DNA of 64,000 bases from Prosopocoilus inquinatus (lineage: Eukaryota; Arthropoda; Insecta; Coleoptera; Lucanidae). This document shows positions 20,729-33,985 of the stretch, piece after piece. Position 1 is the first letter of the stretch, and each line of letters begins with the position of its first letter. The position numbers and the translations under genes were made by a program. The stretch spans positions 10,124,001 through 10,188,000 of the forward strand of contig CM069875.1 of assembly GCA_036172665.1 (NCBI GenBank), given 5' to 3'. The notes beneath the pieces are model-generated. The model was not told the origin of the DNA, made no database searches, and saw nothing but the letters and a program-made list of their open reading frames with translations.

Positions 20729-20995
20729 GTTTAACTTAAGTGGTAAGGGACCGGCCTTGCAATCGTAAGGTCGTGAGTTCGCACCGTGCCCTAGATATTC
20801 CCCAGGGGTGGTCGGTACTCACTTCAGGTACCCTTCAGTTTTGGGGAGAACATTCGACACTGCTTCCACTTCAACGGCGAGGAGGTATGGAAGTAAAAAA
20901 ACACGGAACACTGTACACACAAAATATACTCCCGCTCCTTGAAGTCTTGACAAGTCTATGACTTAGGATCCTCGTTAGGGAACTACCATAGATTA
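20729..20995 (+). mobile_element. tRNA-derived SINE
   Basis: An A-box-like taacttaagtgg lies at about 20732-20743. It is followed about 35 bp on by a B-box-like gagttcgcacc (20775-20785), with an anticodon-arm-like ccttgcaatcgtaagg between them. This is the head arrangement of tRNA-derived SINEs with an internal RNA polymerase III promoter. The body continues to about 20995, ending in an AT-rich tail. No target duplication was identified. The 73-codon open frame inside is not meaningful. Confidence 0.6.
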
Positions 20996-22131
20996 AATAA
21001 AATTAATTACTCCTAATTACTAATTGATTAACTTGTTTAAATGTATAAATAAATCAAAAATATCAACAAAACGTTTCAGGTAAGTGACTTTTAATAGGAT
21101 TTTAAGAGAGATGTATGATGACAAGATTTGTAATTGTTATGACCTTGGGATGAAATAATACATTAGGTAAAATTTAAAGTAGCATCCTATTTGAGAGCTA
21201 TACACTAGCAGCTATTATCTTTTAGAGTTGCCACAAGCAACAAAAGCTCCCCGGAAAGTATAGAAAAAATACAATTTGTTTTTTTTAATGGAACAGTCTC
21301 TGTATATTGTTTCCTAACGTGGAAGATAATTTTTTTTTTTTATTTAAAAAATATATATTTCATAGAACAGAATTTTTTCTGAAAAATCAATAAAATTTAC
21401 GGAACTACCACCTTGTTGAAACCACATACAAATTATTTAATAAAAATAGCTTTTATCAAGTAATAATAGTAGCTTTTGGTAACAAAAGCTATGTATTTTG
21501 TTATACCATTGAAAAGTGGGGTTCAATTATATAAAATATGAAAGAAAGAAAGAAAGTGAAATTTAATATTTTAGTATGAAAATAATAAAAAGGATGTGTA
21601 AATGTATTCGATTTATCAAGAACTAACTTGTATGTAAGTTCTTGACGAATAGACAAAGGAAACCTATAAAAAGTAAGTTAAAAAAAGAAAACATTATAAA
21701 CAAAAAAGGGAATAGGTATAATTAACGTATAAATTTATAAGACAACTCGATCCATTATTATCAATGTTTTTTATTATCAAAGTTTTTATTTATAAATGTT
21801 ATCGAGACAATTACACTTACTGTAATAGTATAATCACCACTTAATAGTAATCGTAATCGATAATGCAGAATCACGTTCCGTTTAGTAATTTAACTTTTCT
21901 AATTAAACCAAACATTTAAGTTACGTAGCTTTATTTTTCTATCATATTAATTAAAATTCGTTGTTATTGTCACCCTTTCATAAAGCAGTTGGCTTGCTAT
22001 TGTCTTTGATGCCTTTCAGTTTATTCAGTTACATCGTACCGCGCAATAATGTATGTTCAAGTATGTGCTTTCAATTATAATTCCCTCTTGATAATACAAT
22101 ACATTGAATGTAGTCCAGATCTGCACAAAGT
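20996..22131. other. AT-rich intergenic DNA
   Basis: A (gaaa)n microsatellite lies near 21542-21556. No gene was seen. Confidence 0.45.
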
Positions 22132-22401
22132 ATGAATCAGTTCACATTGGCAAATGTCGAGGAAATCAGTGCGAATTACGACAAAGCGTCGGTTCAAAAG
22201 CGTGTCGGTTCTTTATCTTCGCCGGGTTCAATGCAACTTAGTCTAAATATACATGATGCGTTTTCCAAGCGGAAAAAAGTATATAAAAAGACAGTAATTA
22301 CATCTGCTCGGGAGCTTTGTATTACACGATTATCTAGGCGTAATGCAACAGCGCGCATATTAAATGACAAACACATGTCTAAATCAGATGAGAGCGCCTA
22401 A
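22132..22401 (+). CDS. Hypothetical small ORF, 89 codons
   Basis: Starts MNQFTLANVEEISANYDK and ends KHMSKSDESA. The sequence is hydrophilic and basic (KRKKVYKK, RLSRRNATAR). It uses CG-containing codons (gcg, tcg, ccg, cgg) more than the surrounding random frames, which suggests past or present coding. The ATG context has A at -3. No family was recognised, no signal peptide or membrane segment is visible, and the product is probably soluble. A MITE begins 190 bp downstream. It may be a first exon, a relic or chance. Confidence 0.3.
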   Translation: MNQFTLANVEEISANYDKASVQKRVGSLSSPGSMQLSLNIHDAFSKRKKVYKKTVITSARELCITRLSRRNATARILNDKHMSKSDESA

Positions 22402-22591
22402 AGTTCACGAGATTGAAGAAGAAACTCATTACTCGTTACATAAAATACATACAAAGAATTTAAAGTTGCAAAAGAATGTAGAGTTTTATGCGACAGACTA
22501 CGCATAAAACTCTGTAAATGGAAACCGATTTTAATCATACGAAAAAATTTATTTAACAGTAATGGAACTGGAAAATACTTCACATTGTCAT

Positions 22592-23362
22592 TATACAGGG
22601 AAGAGCAAAAGTTTAGAACCGGCTTAATACTTCGAAAACTGTTTGACGTATCTATATAAAGCTTAGTATGTGTTTTAGTGTCAATAAGACCTGCATTACC
22701 AATTTGTTTCAATTGTTTATCTGCTCTTGCTTCTGAGATCCAACGCCTACTTGATATTTTTTTAAATGACATCCTGCCGATTTTTTTCCTTTATTTAATA
22801 GTTCGCTTAATTCTCTGAACGGCCACATAAAAATATTTATCTATAAACAAGAATATTTTCGAGAAAGAAACGTTTGATTGAAAAAGTTAGGAAAAATGGT
22901 TTATTGTCTGATATTCGACAAAAATTCTAGTTTTAACAAAAAATCTGGAAGACCACAAGATTATGGGCTGTTTTTAAGACAGCACTAAAGAAAATTTTAA
23001 TAAAAATTGCCTTAAAAACATGAAAACAAATACCAAATATCAGCGTAAACCATTTTTTCTAACTTTTTCATTTAAACATTATTTTCTCGAAAATTTTCTT
23101 ATGCAATAGATAAACATTTTTATGTGGTCGTTTAAAGAATTAAATGCACTATTAAATAGAGGAAAAAAATTAGCAGGTTGTCATTTAACAAAAATCAAGT
23201 AAGCATTGGATCTCAGAAACAAGAGTAGATAAACAATTGAAACAAACTGGTAATATAGGTCCTATTGACTCTGAATCACACACCAAATTTCAAATAGATA
23301 CGTCAAATAGTTTTCGAAATATTAAGCCGGTTCCATACTTTTGGCCTACCCTGAGTGTATAA
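22592..23362. mobile_element. Foldback MITE with tatacaggg ends
   Basis: The left arm starts tatacagggaagagcaaaag and includes gaaccggcttaatacttcga. The right arm is the diverged complement, ending ggcctaccctgagtgtata. Inversion continues to the centre (gtttatctgctcttg near 22715 against its complement near 23222). About 770 bp, no coding capacity, TA at the edges. Confidence 0.7.
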
Positions 23363-24716
23363 AATGGCAATTTTTCATTAAACTGGTCAACTATTCATTT
23401 ACATATAGAACGTTTCCAGAATGGTAAGTGCGAACAAAACATGTTTCTTCGATTTATTTTACAATTCTAGGTCTATCTATAAATTTATTCATTACGTGTG
23501 TTTTTCTCGTTGCTACTGAATTAGAAAATGTTGCTTTTGCCTATTCAACGCCACAGTCGTAACAAGAAAATAGTATTTACATGAATGAAAGATCGTTTTT
23601 CTGTTTATTTAATAATGAAACAAATTACGTTGCTGCGAAATGCAATGCTCATTGATAAATGTGACTGAACAATAATTATGTATATTTTTAAATCAGTAGG
23701 ACCACACAAATACAGGGTGTTACTAAACTTAAGTCATTAATTAAAACCATAAACTGTACTCAATAAAAGAAGCAAAATTGGTTACATAACTATGTGGAGA
23801 AACTCCATAATACTCTCGATGATTCTTTTTAGTTCGAACAAAATTATCTGTCATTTACGAATAAATAAAGTCATAAATCCCGGCTGTAGGGCAGGTCGTG
23901 TTTGTCATTCACAAGAAAAAACGCTATGCGCGCTAACTTTGTGCATCCATTGCATCCAACATTAAACCGATTGCAGTTGCGAAATTAGTAGTATTGAAAA
24001 ATAAACTTAATTAGTAGGTACTTGTTTACGGAACTGAAAAGATATAATCGAATGTTACTGTGTAGTAATAAACACTTAGTGAAAAGAAGACTGGGGAAAT
24101 CTCGCCCGCCTCCGATAGGCTACGATAAACATTTCAAAACGAAAACAAGACGTTGATTACGAAATGTGCGGACACCTTCATTTTAATTATCGTTTATTGA
24201 AATACGATTCAATTTTTCGGAGTCGTTTCTTATTTCAGTAGATTACCGTTTCGAAAAGATTACAAAAACTCCTGTTAATTGTAGCATTTAAAATAAAAAC
24301 TGTGGGATTTATAATTTAAGAACGTACTAAATAACAAACAAATGGATATTGTAGCGAAGCGACACAAAAAGCTGTTGTAGCAGCGCGCTTATTAAATTGA
24401 CAAATTGAACAAATAATTTTATAAAACATTTCTTGCATCTGATCGCAGCGGATTTAACCTTGGCCTGGATATCTGTAACTATAACGATATTAACGTAAAT
24501 AAACCAATCAACACGTATACTATGTTGACGAATAGGACGTGTTGAACTGCCCAAACCACGAACGAGTTACCAGAGATTTTAAAACAAATGGGGCTGCACC
24601 TTTTTTTTTTGTATTTTAACTACAACCCTTTATTATCTTTGAAATTTGGAGAATATACCCTTTGTACAATGAGGAATTCACTGTTTCAGTTAATGACATA
24701 CACAATAATATATAAC
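23363..24716. other. Intergenic DNA with one transposon-end-like motif
   Basis: The motif tacagggtgttactaaactt at about 23713 resembles a Tc1/mariner-type end, but no partner was found. Nothing else was supported. Confidence 0.35.
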
Positions 24717-24902
24717 TGTGTTTCATTTAAAATAAGAAAGTTGATATCACTTTCGGCGAAACCGGAAGTCCTATGACGACTAGCGATATGTCGAAAAATC
24801 CCATTTTTTGCTTAATTTATTGTCTCCAAAATTCAGGTTAATCGATTAATAAATGAAGATTCTAGAAGGGTGAGCACAAGGCGCGGGACACCGGTATAGT
24901 CA
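24717..24902. mobile_element. MITE fragment, relative of 33977-34161
   Basis: Shares, in the same order, tttaaaataagaaagttg, ggcgaaaccggaagtcct, gtcgaaaaat, gaagggtgagcaca and gcgcgggacac with 33977-34161. The terminal bases are degraded compared with that copy. Confidence 0.6.
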
Positions 24903-25430
24903 GTGGTTTACATAAAACTTGATGCGCAATGATGATTTATTACATGTGGGTTTTTACACAGAATATTTTGATTAGCCTACGATGTGTATCAGAATTTCCA
25001 CCGAGATCTCTATATTTGACAGTTTGGATTATTTTCTTTTACCGTACCTAAAAAATAGGATATTTAGAACTCCAGTCGCTACAATCAACAACTTAAGGAA
25101 AAGAATGACTGAAGAACGTAATAATATAGCACCATTTATGTTGTAAAACCCATTTAACAATATGAAACGCGACATGCTCATTTATATTTGCAAGAAAACT
25201 TTCTCCCCCCTTTAAATTATAATTTATGTTTACATTAAAATAGCGTATAGTTCTTAGATGGTTAAGTAAAATCAAAATTTAACTTATCACATTTCAGACC
25301 TTAACATGACACCCTAACCTAGGTTACGACATACGTTTACACTTCCAGAGCCCACCTTTATCAAAAATTTAAATGGACATATGGTATCTATTTAAAGCGT
25401 AAAAACTATGTTCTTGTAAAGTGCATTATA
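24903..25430. other. AT-rich intergenic DNA
   Basis: No supported feature. Confidence 0.4.
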
Positions 25431-26707
25431 CAGTGGCCGCCAACAGTCTGTGTATGTTCGATAACCAAATTTAAGTAGGACAATGCTGGTGAGCAACTTT
25501 TAGTGTTGCTAAAAATAGCACTTATTTAAGATACGTAAATTAAAAAATTGTTGTAATTTGGAATTGTTTGACATGTTAGACAAAATTTTAGTAGGATTCA
25601 ATAGTTATTTACAAAATGTGTATTTTGATTGCCAGATAAAATTTCCTTCGGTCTGGTATCTCGAAAAAAGGAAGATTTTCGATATTCTCAGTTTTGCTCA
25701 AGATGTGAGGCAGTCAATGGGTATTTGGCATTTAACCCTTACGAGTGGTTAGATTATACATTCATATTCATAAAAAATATTTAATAGAATAAATTTTCCT
25801 CTTGGGTTCCGACCTGTTGCATGCACAAGAAAATTTGAAACAATTTTTCACGTTTCTGGTGCTAGGCCTTTTCTACATATGATTTCATGTTAAAGTTTTT
25901 GATTTCTACATAATACGTTTCTCATAATCCCAATTTAGTCTAAGCAGACTGAAAATTTCAAGAATTGCATCTACTTTTCGGTTTGGACCCGTTTAACATA
26001 CGTACTTATAATATCGATATTTTTCAATGTAGTCATGAAATCGTATTTACTGTTTGTGTCAATGTCGATTTTATAAGTATGAATTTAAATGGGTCCAAAC
26101 CAAAAAGTAGATGCAATTCTTGCAATTTTCGGTCTGCTTAGGCTAAGTTAGGATTAGAAGATTTGTGTAATCAATAAATCAAAAGTAATAACACATAATT
26201 TTATGTAGAAAAAGCCTTGCATCAAAAACATAGAAAATCGTTTCAAGTATTTTTGTGCACGCAACAGTTAAAAACCCAAGAGCAAATTTGATTGTTTTAA
26301 ATACTGGTTATGGATATATATGAATAAGCTAACCATTCGCAAGAGGTAAATATCAAATGCCCATTTACTTCTTCACATCTTGAGCAAAACTGAGAATATC
26401 AAAAATCGTCGTTTTTTCGAAATACTAAACCGAAGGAAATTTTGTTTGGCAATCAACACACCCATTTAGTAAGTAACTATTGAATCCTATTAAAATTTTG
26501 TGTAATATGTCAAGCAATTCCAAATTACAACAATTTTTTAATTTACGTATCTTAAATAAGTGCTATTTTTAGCAACACTAAAGGTTGCTCACCAGCATTG
26601 TCCTACTTATATTTGGTGATTGAACATGCACAAACTATTGACTATTATAAAAAAAAATCAATAATAAAAAATTTTCTCATATGGTGCGAACTTTTTGGCA
26701 GTCACTG
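25431..26707. mobile_element. Long foldback element, cagtggccgcc ends (copy 2)
   Basis: The left end cagtggccgccaacagt and the right end ttggcagtcactg lie between TA dinucleotides (25429-25430 and 26708-26709). It is homologous throughout to 13992-15057, including attgttgtaatttggaattg and the gtttggacccgttta palindromic module. It is longer because of a small internal insertion in each half. The left end has lost part of the terminal segment kept at the right end. Non-autonomous Tc1/mariner type; the 64-codon open frame at 25558-25752 is part of the repeat. Confidence 0.75.
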
Positions 26708-28895
26708 TATATCCCTTATAATGACTTATTTCAGAGGTTTGAAATGATTTTTCCACGTATAACAATACGATGTTGACTTTACTAAGCTTTACCTTTGTCT
26801 AAAAAAAAATCATTACAAATTCGTCTGATAAATTTTAACGGACAACTGTTCCAATTAATTCAATTATTTTTCTGATTTCAAAATCAGTATCTATTATCAA
26901 TTATTTCGCCTAACATACGAAAATAATCTTTTGTGTTACCTAAGATAAAATTTTATTTGCTCAACAGTGATCACAATAAAAAAAAGATAAAGACTTCTTT
27001 TTCACATTAGACGATGACTTTGATGTTTACGTTGACATAGCACATGCTTAATAAAAACTCACAAATACTAAAGAATTTTTAACGATACGTCAAATTTATG
27101 TGAATTTGAACTTCAATGCAGTTGTGTAATATTCTTCAGGGCATAATCTGATCTGCGTTCACATTCTCATTGACATCTACCTTTAAGTTTGTGTCAATTT
27201 TATTATACACAAACCTTTAGTGGATTTGATAATTTTTACCCTACCTAACATTCATAAAACATACCTACATGAAATTCCAGAGGTCCCTGTTGCATGACAT
27301 ATGTCCATCGATACACATAAAAAAGATAATTTGATAGATGGCCTCCGTTGGTTTTACTATTAATGTAAATGTGACAATGTTAAAAACCGAAAAATTTAAT
27401 AACTTGCATTTACTGTCTTGTTATTAAACTAAGTATTATAATAATAACTATCAAAGGGAAGCGATCCTAAGTTAATGACTTAAACATATTCTGTTTTCTT
27501 TTTCATTTATTTGCTTCTTCGTATTCCATAAAACATTATTAGATGCATGCATTAAAATTTTGTTCGCGTGTCTATTTAATATTAACAGATAAATATATTA
27601 CCGGGAATATTAATGTTGTTTGCACGCCAAGTTACATAAATACCCCAACAGGTGTGGCAGGAGGTGGCGAAATTATCCATAAATGAGAAAAAAAATTAAC
27701 CTAAACTAAGGCAACATTCAATATAAACAAAGTTACGAGGGTGTGTAAGAGGGTGCTTATGAAGCAAGGGCGGTGAGGGGACAAAGCGATACCCGGCTAA
27801 GGGCGTGGCTCAGGGAGCATCGATCCGCACCCCACCTCTGTAAACCCTGACTGAGGTTCGTACAACGTCCCATTGATGATATCCGTTTTATGAGAGATAT
27901 GTTACAACGACTTTGATATTGGAATTAATTTCGGGAAGACGAGAAATTGTTACTTCGTCGAAAATACAGACGGCGATCCATCATACTCACCGGTGGCGGT
28001 AGAAGGTTTATTTCATTAATAGCCAGGACGTCGGAAAACAAGAAGACACACGATCGTTTGTTTATCTTGAGGAATGAATTTTCCGATAAACTGTTATAAA
28101 TAAATTATTACATCTTCCATTTTTTTTATCCAACGAATCGTTTTCTTTGTTTGTCCTTTTCCGCTTGCTTTCCAACATCCAATATTTTCACTTGTTACCT
28201 TAAAAACGATCATAGGGTGTCGCTGTATTTATTAGCTTAACGTTTAAAATGAAAAAAATAAAGAAATAAATTATCACCAGTTATATTTTATAGTTTCCTC
28301 TTTTTTGAAATGATAATCAACACAGCTCAGCAAATTATATGAAAGAAAATATCAATACCGAAAAAAGAAATGCTTGGCCAATGAAATCAAATGAAATTTA
28401 ACTATTTGCTTTATCCTGTTATATGGAAATTTTCCAAAAAATATGGTATTCGAAATACATTAGAAATTACTTGTGATTTTTTAAATTGTAAAATTGAGAT
28501 ATTATACGCATGAATTGATTATTATACAAGAAGTTCCAATAAGTTGTCAGACAATATAAACCATATTGTTCGAATTTTCGGTTCATCTAATTTTATTTAA
28601 ATTAAAAATAACGATAAATGTTAATATGCTAGTTTATTTATAACTATAACACTTAGGCTCAGCTGCGCCGCCCCCGATTAACATTAACAAGATTAACATA
28701 CATGAATTAGCCTTTCGCGTTGCACGGACCTTAATTTGTCCTAATCTTGATTAACAAAATGGGTTAGTTAATTCGGAAATAGGGTTCGATTAAAGTTTCT
28801 AACACAAGTTAAAAGTCATATACTGGTTGATTCAGGAAGCTAGGTAGGTAGGCTTTGGGAAACCTCGCATGTGTTCATGGGAAGACGCTATAAAA
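26708..28895. other. Intergenic DNA with a GC-rich block
   Basis: A block at about 27735-27870 (gtgaggggacaaagcgatac, then ctaagggcgtggctcaggga) is much richer in GC than its surroundings and has no open frame. It was not identified. The rest is AT-rich with no supported features. Confidence 0.35.
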
Positions 28896-29215
28896 GCTAA
28901 CTTCCGTATTTGTATTTTTACTTTTTACGAAGTAACTTAAATTAGAAAAGTTGTAGGACCTTTCCTCCTGGATTTTATGGTACCTTCGAAAAACCAAATG
29001 ACAATCAGGTTTTTGAGATTTTCGATTGTTTTCAACTTTTTTAAATAGAACAATAGCTAACTTTTTTATTTGACATTTCACGAAGTGACTTAAATTAGAA
29101 AAGTTTCAGGATTTTCCCTGCTCGATTTTATTATATTTTCGGAGAAACAAATGACTCCCACGCTTTTTTGAGATTTTCAATTGTTCGCATTCAGGATGTA
29201 GAATATGTAGAACTA
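28896..29215 (+). repeat. Diverged tandem duplication, 160-bp period
   Basis: gctaacttccgtatt (28896) and gctaacttttttatt (29056) start two parallel units. Both carry cttaaattagaaaagtt, a gattttat segment, aaacaaatgac-like text and tttttgagattttc. Substitutions and indels make the copies clearly older than the other duplications here. Confidence 0.6.
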
Positions 29216-30490
29216 AGTACTTCTTTAAAATATTCCCCTCAGGATGTGAAATTAAGTACTTCTCTAAAATATTCCTCTTTACTTTTAATCATTTTGTGGT
29301 CAGTTTAATAAAATTACAGCAAGAAAACTTACTTCTGAAGAACACACACAAAAAATTTGGGGATTAATTATAATTGTTAATTCTTATCTAATTTGGCATT
29401 ATTTTTGTCTTTTCGCGACTAAATTGTGTCCAAAAGTGAGTGTTTACTCCTATAAGGATAAGCTCTACTCCTACTTTTCCATGGTAAACATAACTGCGTT
29501 TTTCTAACTCCCCAAACGTATGGATGCGAGGGAATAGCGAAAAAATGTTTCCTGGCGTCCAAAAGTGTTGAAGATTTTTATCTGTGAAAGTACAGACATG
29601 AATAAATATAAATGTGCAAAAGCCATTAAATTAGGCAAAAAAGAAATACAATGAGGGTCATTCATACTCCTACTAGACATAGCCTAAGTTTTGTTATAAA
29701 GTGAACTGAACCAGTGGCGCAGCTGAAGTTCATTGGGCCCGTGTGCAAAATATTAATTGGGGCTGCTCACTGCATTTCTAAAACATAGTGATGGTAAGTC
29801 AACAATAGATTACTCCAGTTTATTAGTAAACAATTTACTTAACATTGTGTCCTACACTATCATTAATATTAAAAAAGATTACTATGTATCTGAAAGTGAA
29901 AAAAATTCTCGAATCGAAAGCTTAATAAAATTAATGTATTATGCAGAGTATTATTTTATGAAACATTCATTTTATGGAAATAATGGATAACGGAAATTGC
30001 ACCGAACTGCATTACGATAGCTACGCCACTGAACTGAAAATAGAATTTAATTCAAGATATCTCATAAATCTAATGAAATTATAAATAAATATTCACTGTT
30101 GACTTAGAGAATGTGTACAGGTTTTTTTCTATATTTTGCACCCTATCTGAAGACTTCATTTTGGGGGCCAGAGAAAAATTTAAATGCTAAAGTTGTAGAA
30201 TTTTATGCCTATTATTTTTTTAGAGGTATCACAAGAAACACTTAACACTTGAAACACTTGCACAGTTTTTTTCTAGCTCCTAGAATAAAGCCTCTGGATA
30301 GGGCGCAAAATATAAAAAGTTCAGTGTTTTCAGGTGCACTATTTGGTGCTGAGGCTTATTTTATCTTTTTAAATTTTGTACATATATTCTCTAAAATAGT
30401 TAAAATTTGTTTGTTTACTGCTTTGGCTTTATTTAAAATCAAAAATTTGTCAGATTCTTTAGCAGTTTTATGAATAGTGTTTTTGGTTTT
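29216..30490. other. Intergenic DNA without supported features
   Basis: A smaller direct repeat (cctcaggatgtgaaattaag type) lies near 29190-29275. Open frames at 29757-29990 and 30249-30473 look random. Confidence 0.4.
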
Positions 30491-30666
30491 AAGCACAAAG
30501 TTTTTTTTAATCTCAAACCGGACAGAAAAATGAAGGGAAAACACTCAACGTTTCGCTATAGACTTATAGCTTCGTCAGGAGCTGTTTCCCTTCATTTTTC
30601 TGTCCGGTTTAAGATTAAAAAAGCTTTGTACTTACAATTTTCATCGGACAAGAACCAACTTCAATA
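30491..30666. mobile_element. HHR family 2 foldback, best-preserved copy
   Basis: Outer left arm: cacaaagttttttttaatct. Then a perfect 26-bp inverted repeat (30515-30540 and 30585-30610) encloses the ribozyme core. It is followed by attaaaaaagctttgtactt and the shared tail attttcatcggacaagaacc. About 176 bp, with no coding capacity that matters; the short frames crossing it are by-products. Confidence 0.75.
30515..30610 (-). ncRNA. Hammerhead-like ribozyme with extended stem I, family 2
   Basis: Minus strand: box 1 CUGACGA (30578-30572), stem II GCUAUA/UAUAGC (6 bp, loop AGUC), GAAA (30554-30551), then CGUU. Stem I is GCUC/GAGU, a 2-by-2 internal loop (CA against GU), then 26 perfect base pairs. 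Predicted cleavage lies between 30547 and 30546. Box 1 and box 2 both match consensus. Two reservations are one extra A between box 1 and stem II, and a stem III of just two pairs (ACGU palindrome). The extended stem I should stabilise the fold. Confidence 0.65.
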
Positions 30667-31548
30667 ATGTTTTACTTAAATAGCTTAAAGAGCTGCGATT
30701 TGAATGAGTTGAGACGTAAAATCGTGAAATATGTGTAGTTTAATTAATGCTTGCTTTATGATATTTTTTTATAAGAAAGCAGGAATTGGCGCGTGGTCAA
30801 AGTTGACACTCAGTATATTGAATTATTTTCTGTTCAATAAAATACAATGAAAGAATAATGAGTTTGATTGCTTTTAACATTAACAGTCCTGATTGTAGAG
30901 CTAGTTTTTGAAATATAATATTCACGTTTCATTGAGACAGTTAGACTTTGAAGTTGAAGCATAAATTTTACAAATCCAAGTAAAATTGATACGAGGCACA
31001 GTGCTTGTGGTTCCCATATATTAATTATAGAAAACTTAACAAAAAGGTTTCTTTTATATACCTTTTTATTTATTTTAATATATTGTTTCAATAGCGTAAA
31101 AACACACCATTTCTATTTCGTATTTATATTATTTAACATTACATTTGTTTGATCATTTTTAACAAGGTAATAAAATCTCACTTTAACCTTCTCCAATAAG
31201 CTGTGAACAGATTAAATATTGACTGTCAAACACTTTTTACGATGCGTAAAACCGATTCCAACTCTCGCGCTTTAAAATATTAGCAATTTAAAAATAAACC
31301 CGGCCGCAACGCACACTAACAAGTACAGTTTATTTCGATCAAAACTGCTCTCTACGTCTTCAAAAAAGAAACCAACGTTAAGAAGCGACTTGCAGGTCTA
31401 GACGCTTATTATAATTTGAATACGTTTCAAAGATAAACCCTTTCACTAAAGATCAGTGAGGTTAGTATTAGATAACTTCAATAGAATATACGTATAATTT
31501 AAATAAAAATAATTTAAATAAAAAGTAGGAGTATTTAATACTTAAATA
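30667..31548. other. AT-rich intergenic DNA
   Basis: No supported feature. Confidence 0.4.
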
Positions 31549-33283
31549 TTCCCTCTGTCCCAATTTAGTTGTCACATTTGGTGTTTTTTAAGATTACTAT
31601 GAAATTAAATTTAATCCAGGAACTAATATGCTACAATTAACTACCCATATAATATGTTTAAACCACATCATTGGTGAAATTTGATTGCCGCTTATTAGTA
31701 GCAAGAAGGTTGATGTTAAATTGCGAAAAATGCAGAATTTTTTGAGTGCACCCGCTGGAATTTCTGTTGTACGTTCAAGATGACCGACATAAGTAATTCT
31801 ACAAAAAGAGTCATCGTCCAAAAAGAAAGTGGCTACCGTCCCGAACGCAGGATCGCTTAAAAAAATTAAAATTCCGAACGGGTGTGGTTTATTAAAAAAC
31901 TTTCGGAATTCACAAAAAATTGTAACGATCACGAACGTAAAACTTGCTGAAACTATAACATGTCTTCGTGCATATTGCTTGCCTTCTAAATTGGGAATAT
32001 TACGAGGAAAAGTGGTTGTGTTAGTTACCAGTTTGCTTTTTCGGGAAAGTTTTCTTATACGCATTTGAGGTTTATAAAGACCTACGAAATATACTACTAT
32101 GGACAAATTTGGAAGACAAAACAAACTGTAGTTTTGGAAAAGATATACTAAAACAATAAAGTACATAAAGCATCTTGTCCTCATATGTATCGTATAAGAC
32201 GGTGGTAACGATCTTCTAAGAATAAGCCGATTTCATTATACGGTAGGTATCATGCTTCATAAAAGGGAAAACAATATATGCATCTCCTCTCTCAATTGCC
32301 GTAATTGCAGAGAGGAATCATTTTAATTGAGCATAACCATAGACTCTTAATGTGTTTAGGATATAGAGATGGTACTATAAAATTGCAATAACAGTAAGAT
32401 AATAAAAGCAGCCGTTGTCCGTAAGAAATCGATTTTGTGTGCAATTGGCCAAATTATATACCTTCTTTTGTAAAAAAATTGCAAAAATTTGTTACAATAT
32501 GACAGAGATAGGTTACCATAGTGAATGTTTACTGGTTAATTTGACAGTTCTCTATCAGTTTTTCATAAATTTGATCCAAGAAATATCATCATGTCATACA
32601 GGACTTGGAAATAATTGTATCGACAATGGTTAATGGCTTCTAAGCAAGGTATAAGAAAGTAAGTCAAGCAGATCATATTATCGCGGAAACGTGTCTCCTT
32701 GTAATCATTCATGTAATTGAATATATGAGAATAAAAAGGGCCTAAGTCCAGCTGGAATGATTATGAGAAAATGAGAATAAAGATATATAAAACCTGTTAT
32801 TTTCTTAATATGCAAAATTCTTCTTTCAACTTTGAATATATTAAATTTCTGTATACTTGGATAACATAATGACAGAAAAACGATATTTCAATTTTTGAAA
32901 GATTACTAGAAATATAAACAAACATATATGAACTTGGACCATTTATTTTGAAAATTATTTTGACTGGATATCCAAATAAATTTTATTAATAAATTATGCT
33001 ATTTGTATATAATTAATAAATTAATTATATAAATATTAATTACTGGGGAAAATTAAAACTACATTCGGTAAATAAACAACGGTAATTAATTTTAACTCAC
33101 TTATTTAATTTCATTTTTCATAATCTGAATTATTTGCTTCTCCTTCATTCATCTTATTTTCTGGTGAAATGGATTTTAAGTTATTATAATAATCTCTATT
33201 ATTTTCATCCAAAAAACTGCACAGACTTGGAAAGTTTTTAATTTTTGCTAGTTTTACTGCCAATTTTCCAATATATTTTAAAT

Positions 33284-33985
33284 AGAACACCCTGTATATT
33301 TTTACATATTTGGATTCTACAGATCATTATGAGTCCGAATTCATATCATTTGGGAATTTTGGTTTCCATGACAAGGAAAAAAACTTTTTTGTTTTTCAAT
33401 CTAGAAAACCTTGAATCGTGTCTTTTCGTTCTAATGCATTCAAGTAATTCGAAAAAATCACTTCTTTGATTGTATTTTGATTTTTAACAATTTTATAGCA
33501 TTTGAAATTTTCATTAGGTCGAGAGCACGTTGATACCGAACACTTTATATTTTCTTCAAAAGCCCTGTAAAACAGAGCACATTTTATTCAGGCTTTACTC
33601 ATGCTCAAAGCGGAGTCAATTTATTTCTGACTGTTTCTTGATTCGTTTTACACTAGTTACCTATGAAAAAAAGTTTACCTTCGTGTAAAACAATTTCTAA
33701 TGTCAAGCATCCGCGACGGCTGTTTCCAACAGTTCACTAAATTGGTTATTAAAAAAAATACTCTCGACCTAATGAAAATTTCAAATGCTATAAAATTGTT
33801 AAAAATCAAAATACAATCAAAGGAGTGATTCTTTCGAGTTACCTGAATACATTAGAACGAAAAGACACGATTCAAGGCTTTCTAGATTGAAAAACCAAAA
33901 AAGTTTTTTTTTTCTGTTGTCATTCCGTTGTATTCGGACACACAATGATCTGTAGATTCCAAACATGTAAAAATATACAAGGTGT
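33284..33985. mobile_element. Foldback MITE nested in the composite element
   Basis: Arms of about 250 bp face each other: tctacagatcattatgagtc near 33316 against its complement near 33950, ending at the loop after cattaggtcgagag (33515-33528) and its complement. The ends read gaacaccctgtatattttta and its complement taaaaatatacaaggtgttc. No coding capacity. Confidence 0.7.

Noticed and set aside
20729..20800. A true tRNA gene
   Set aside because: A- and B-box-like motifs are present, but the acceptor stem cannot be closed and the sequence continues into a SINE-like body.
22398..22772. 124-codon minus-strand frame
   Set aside because: It runs from unique DNA into the MITE arm at 22592 and has no recognisable domain.
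31597..32184. 195-codon minus-strand frame as a transposase
   Set aside because: No DDE motifs and random hydrophobic composition. It lies in the inverted arm of the Stowaway-like element and is probably a non-coding complement.
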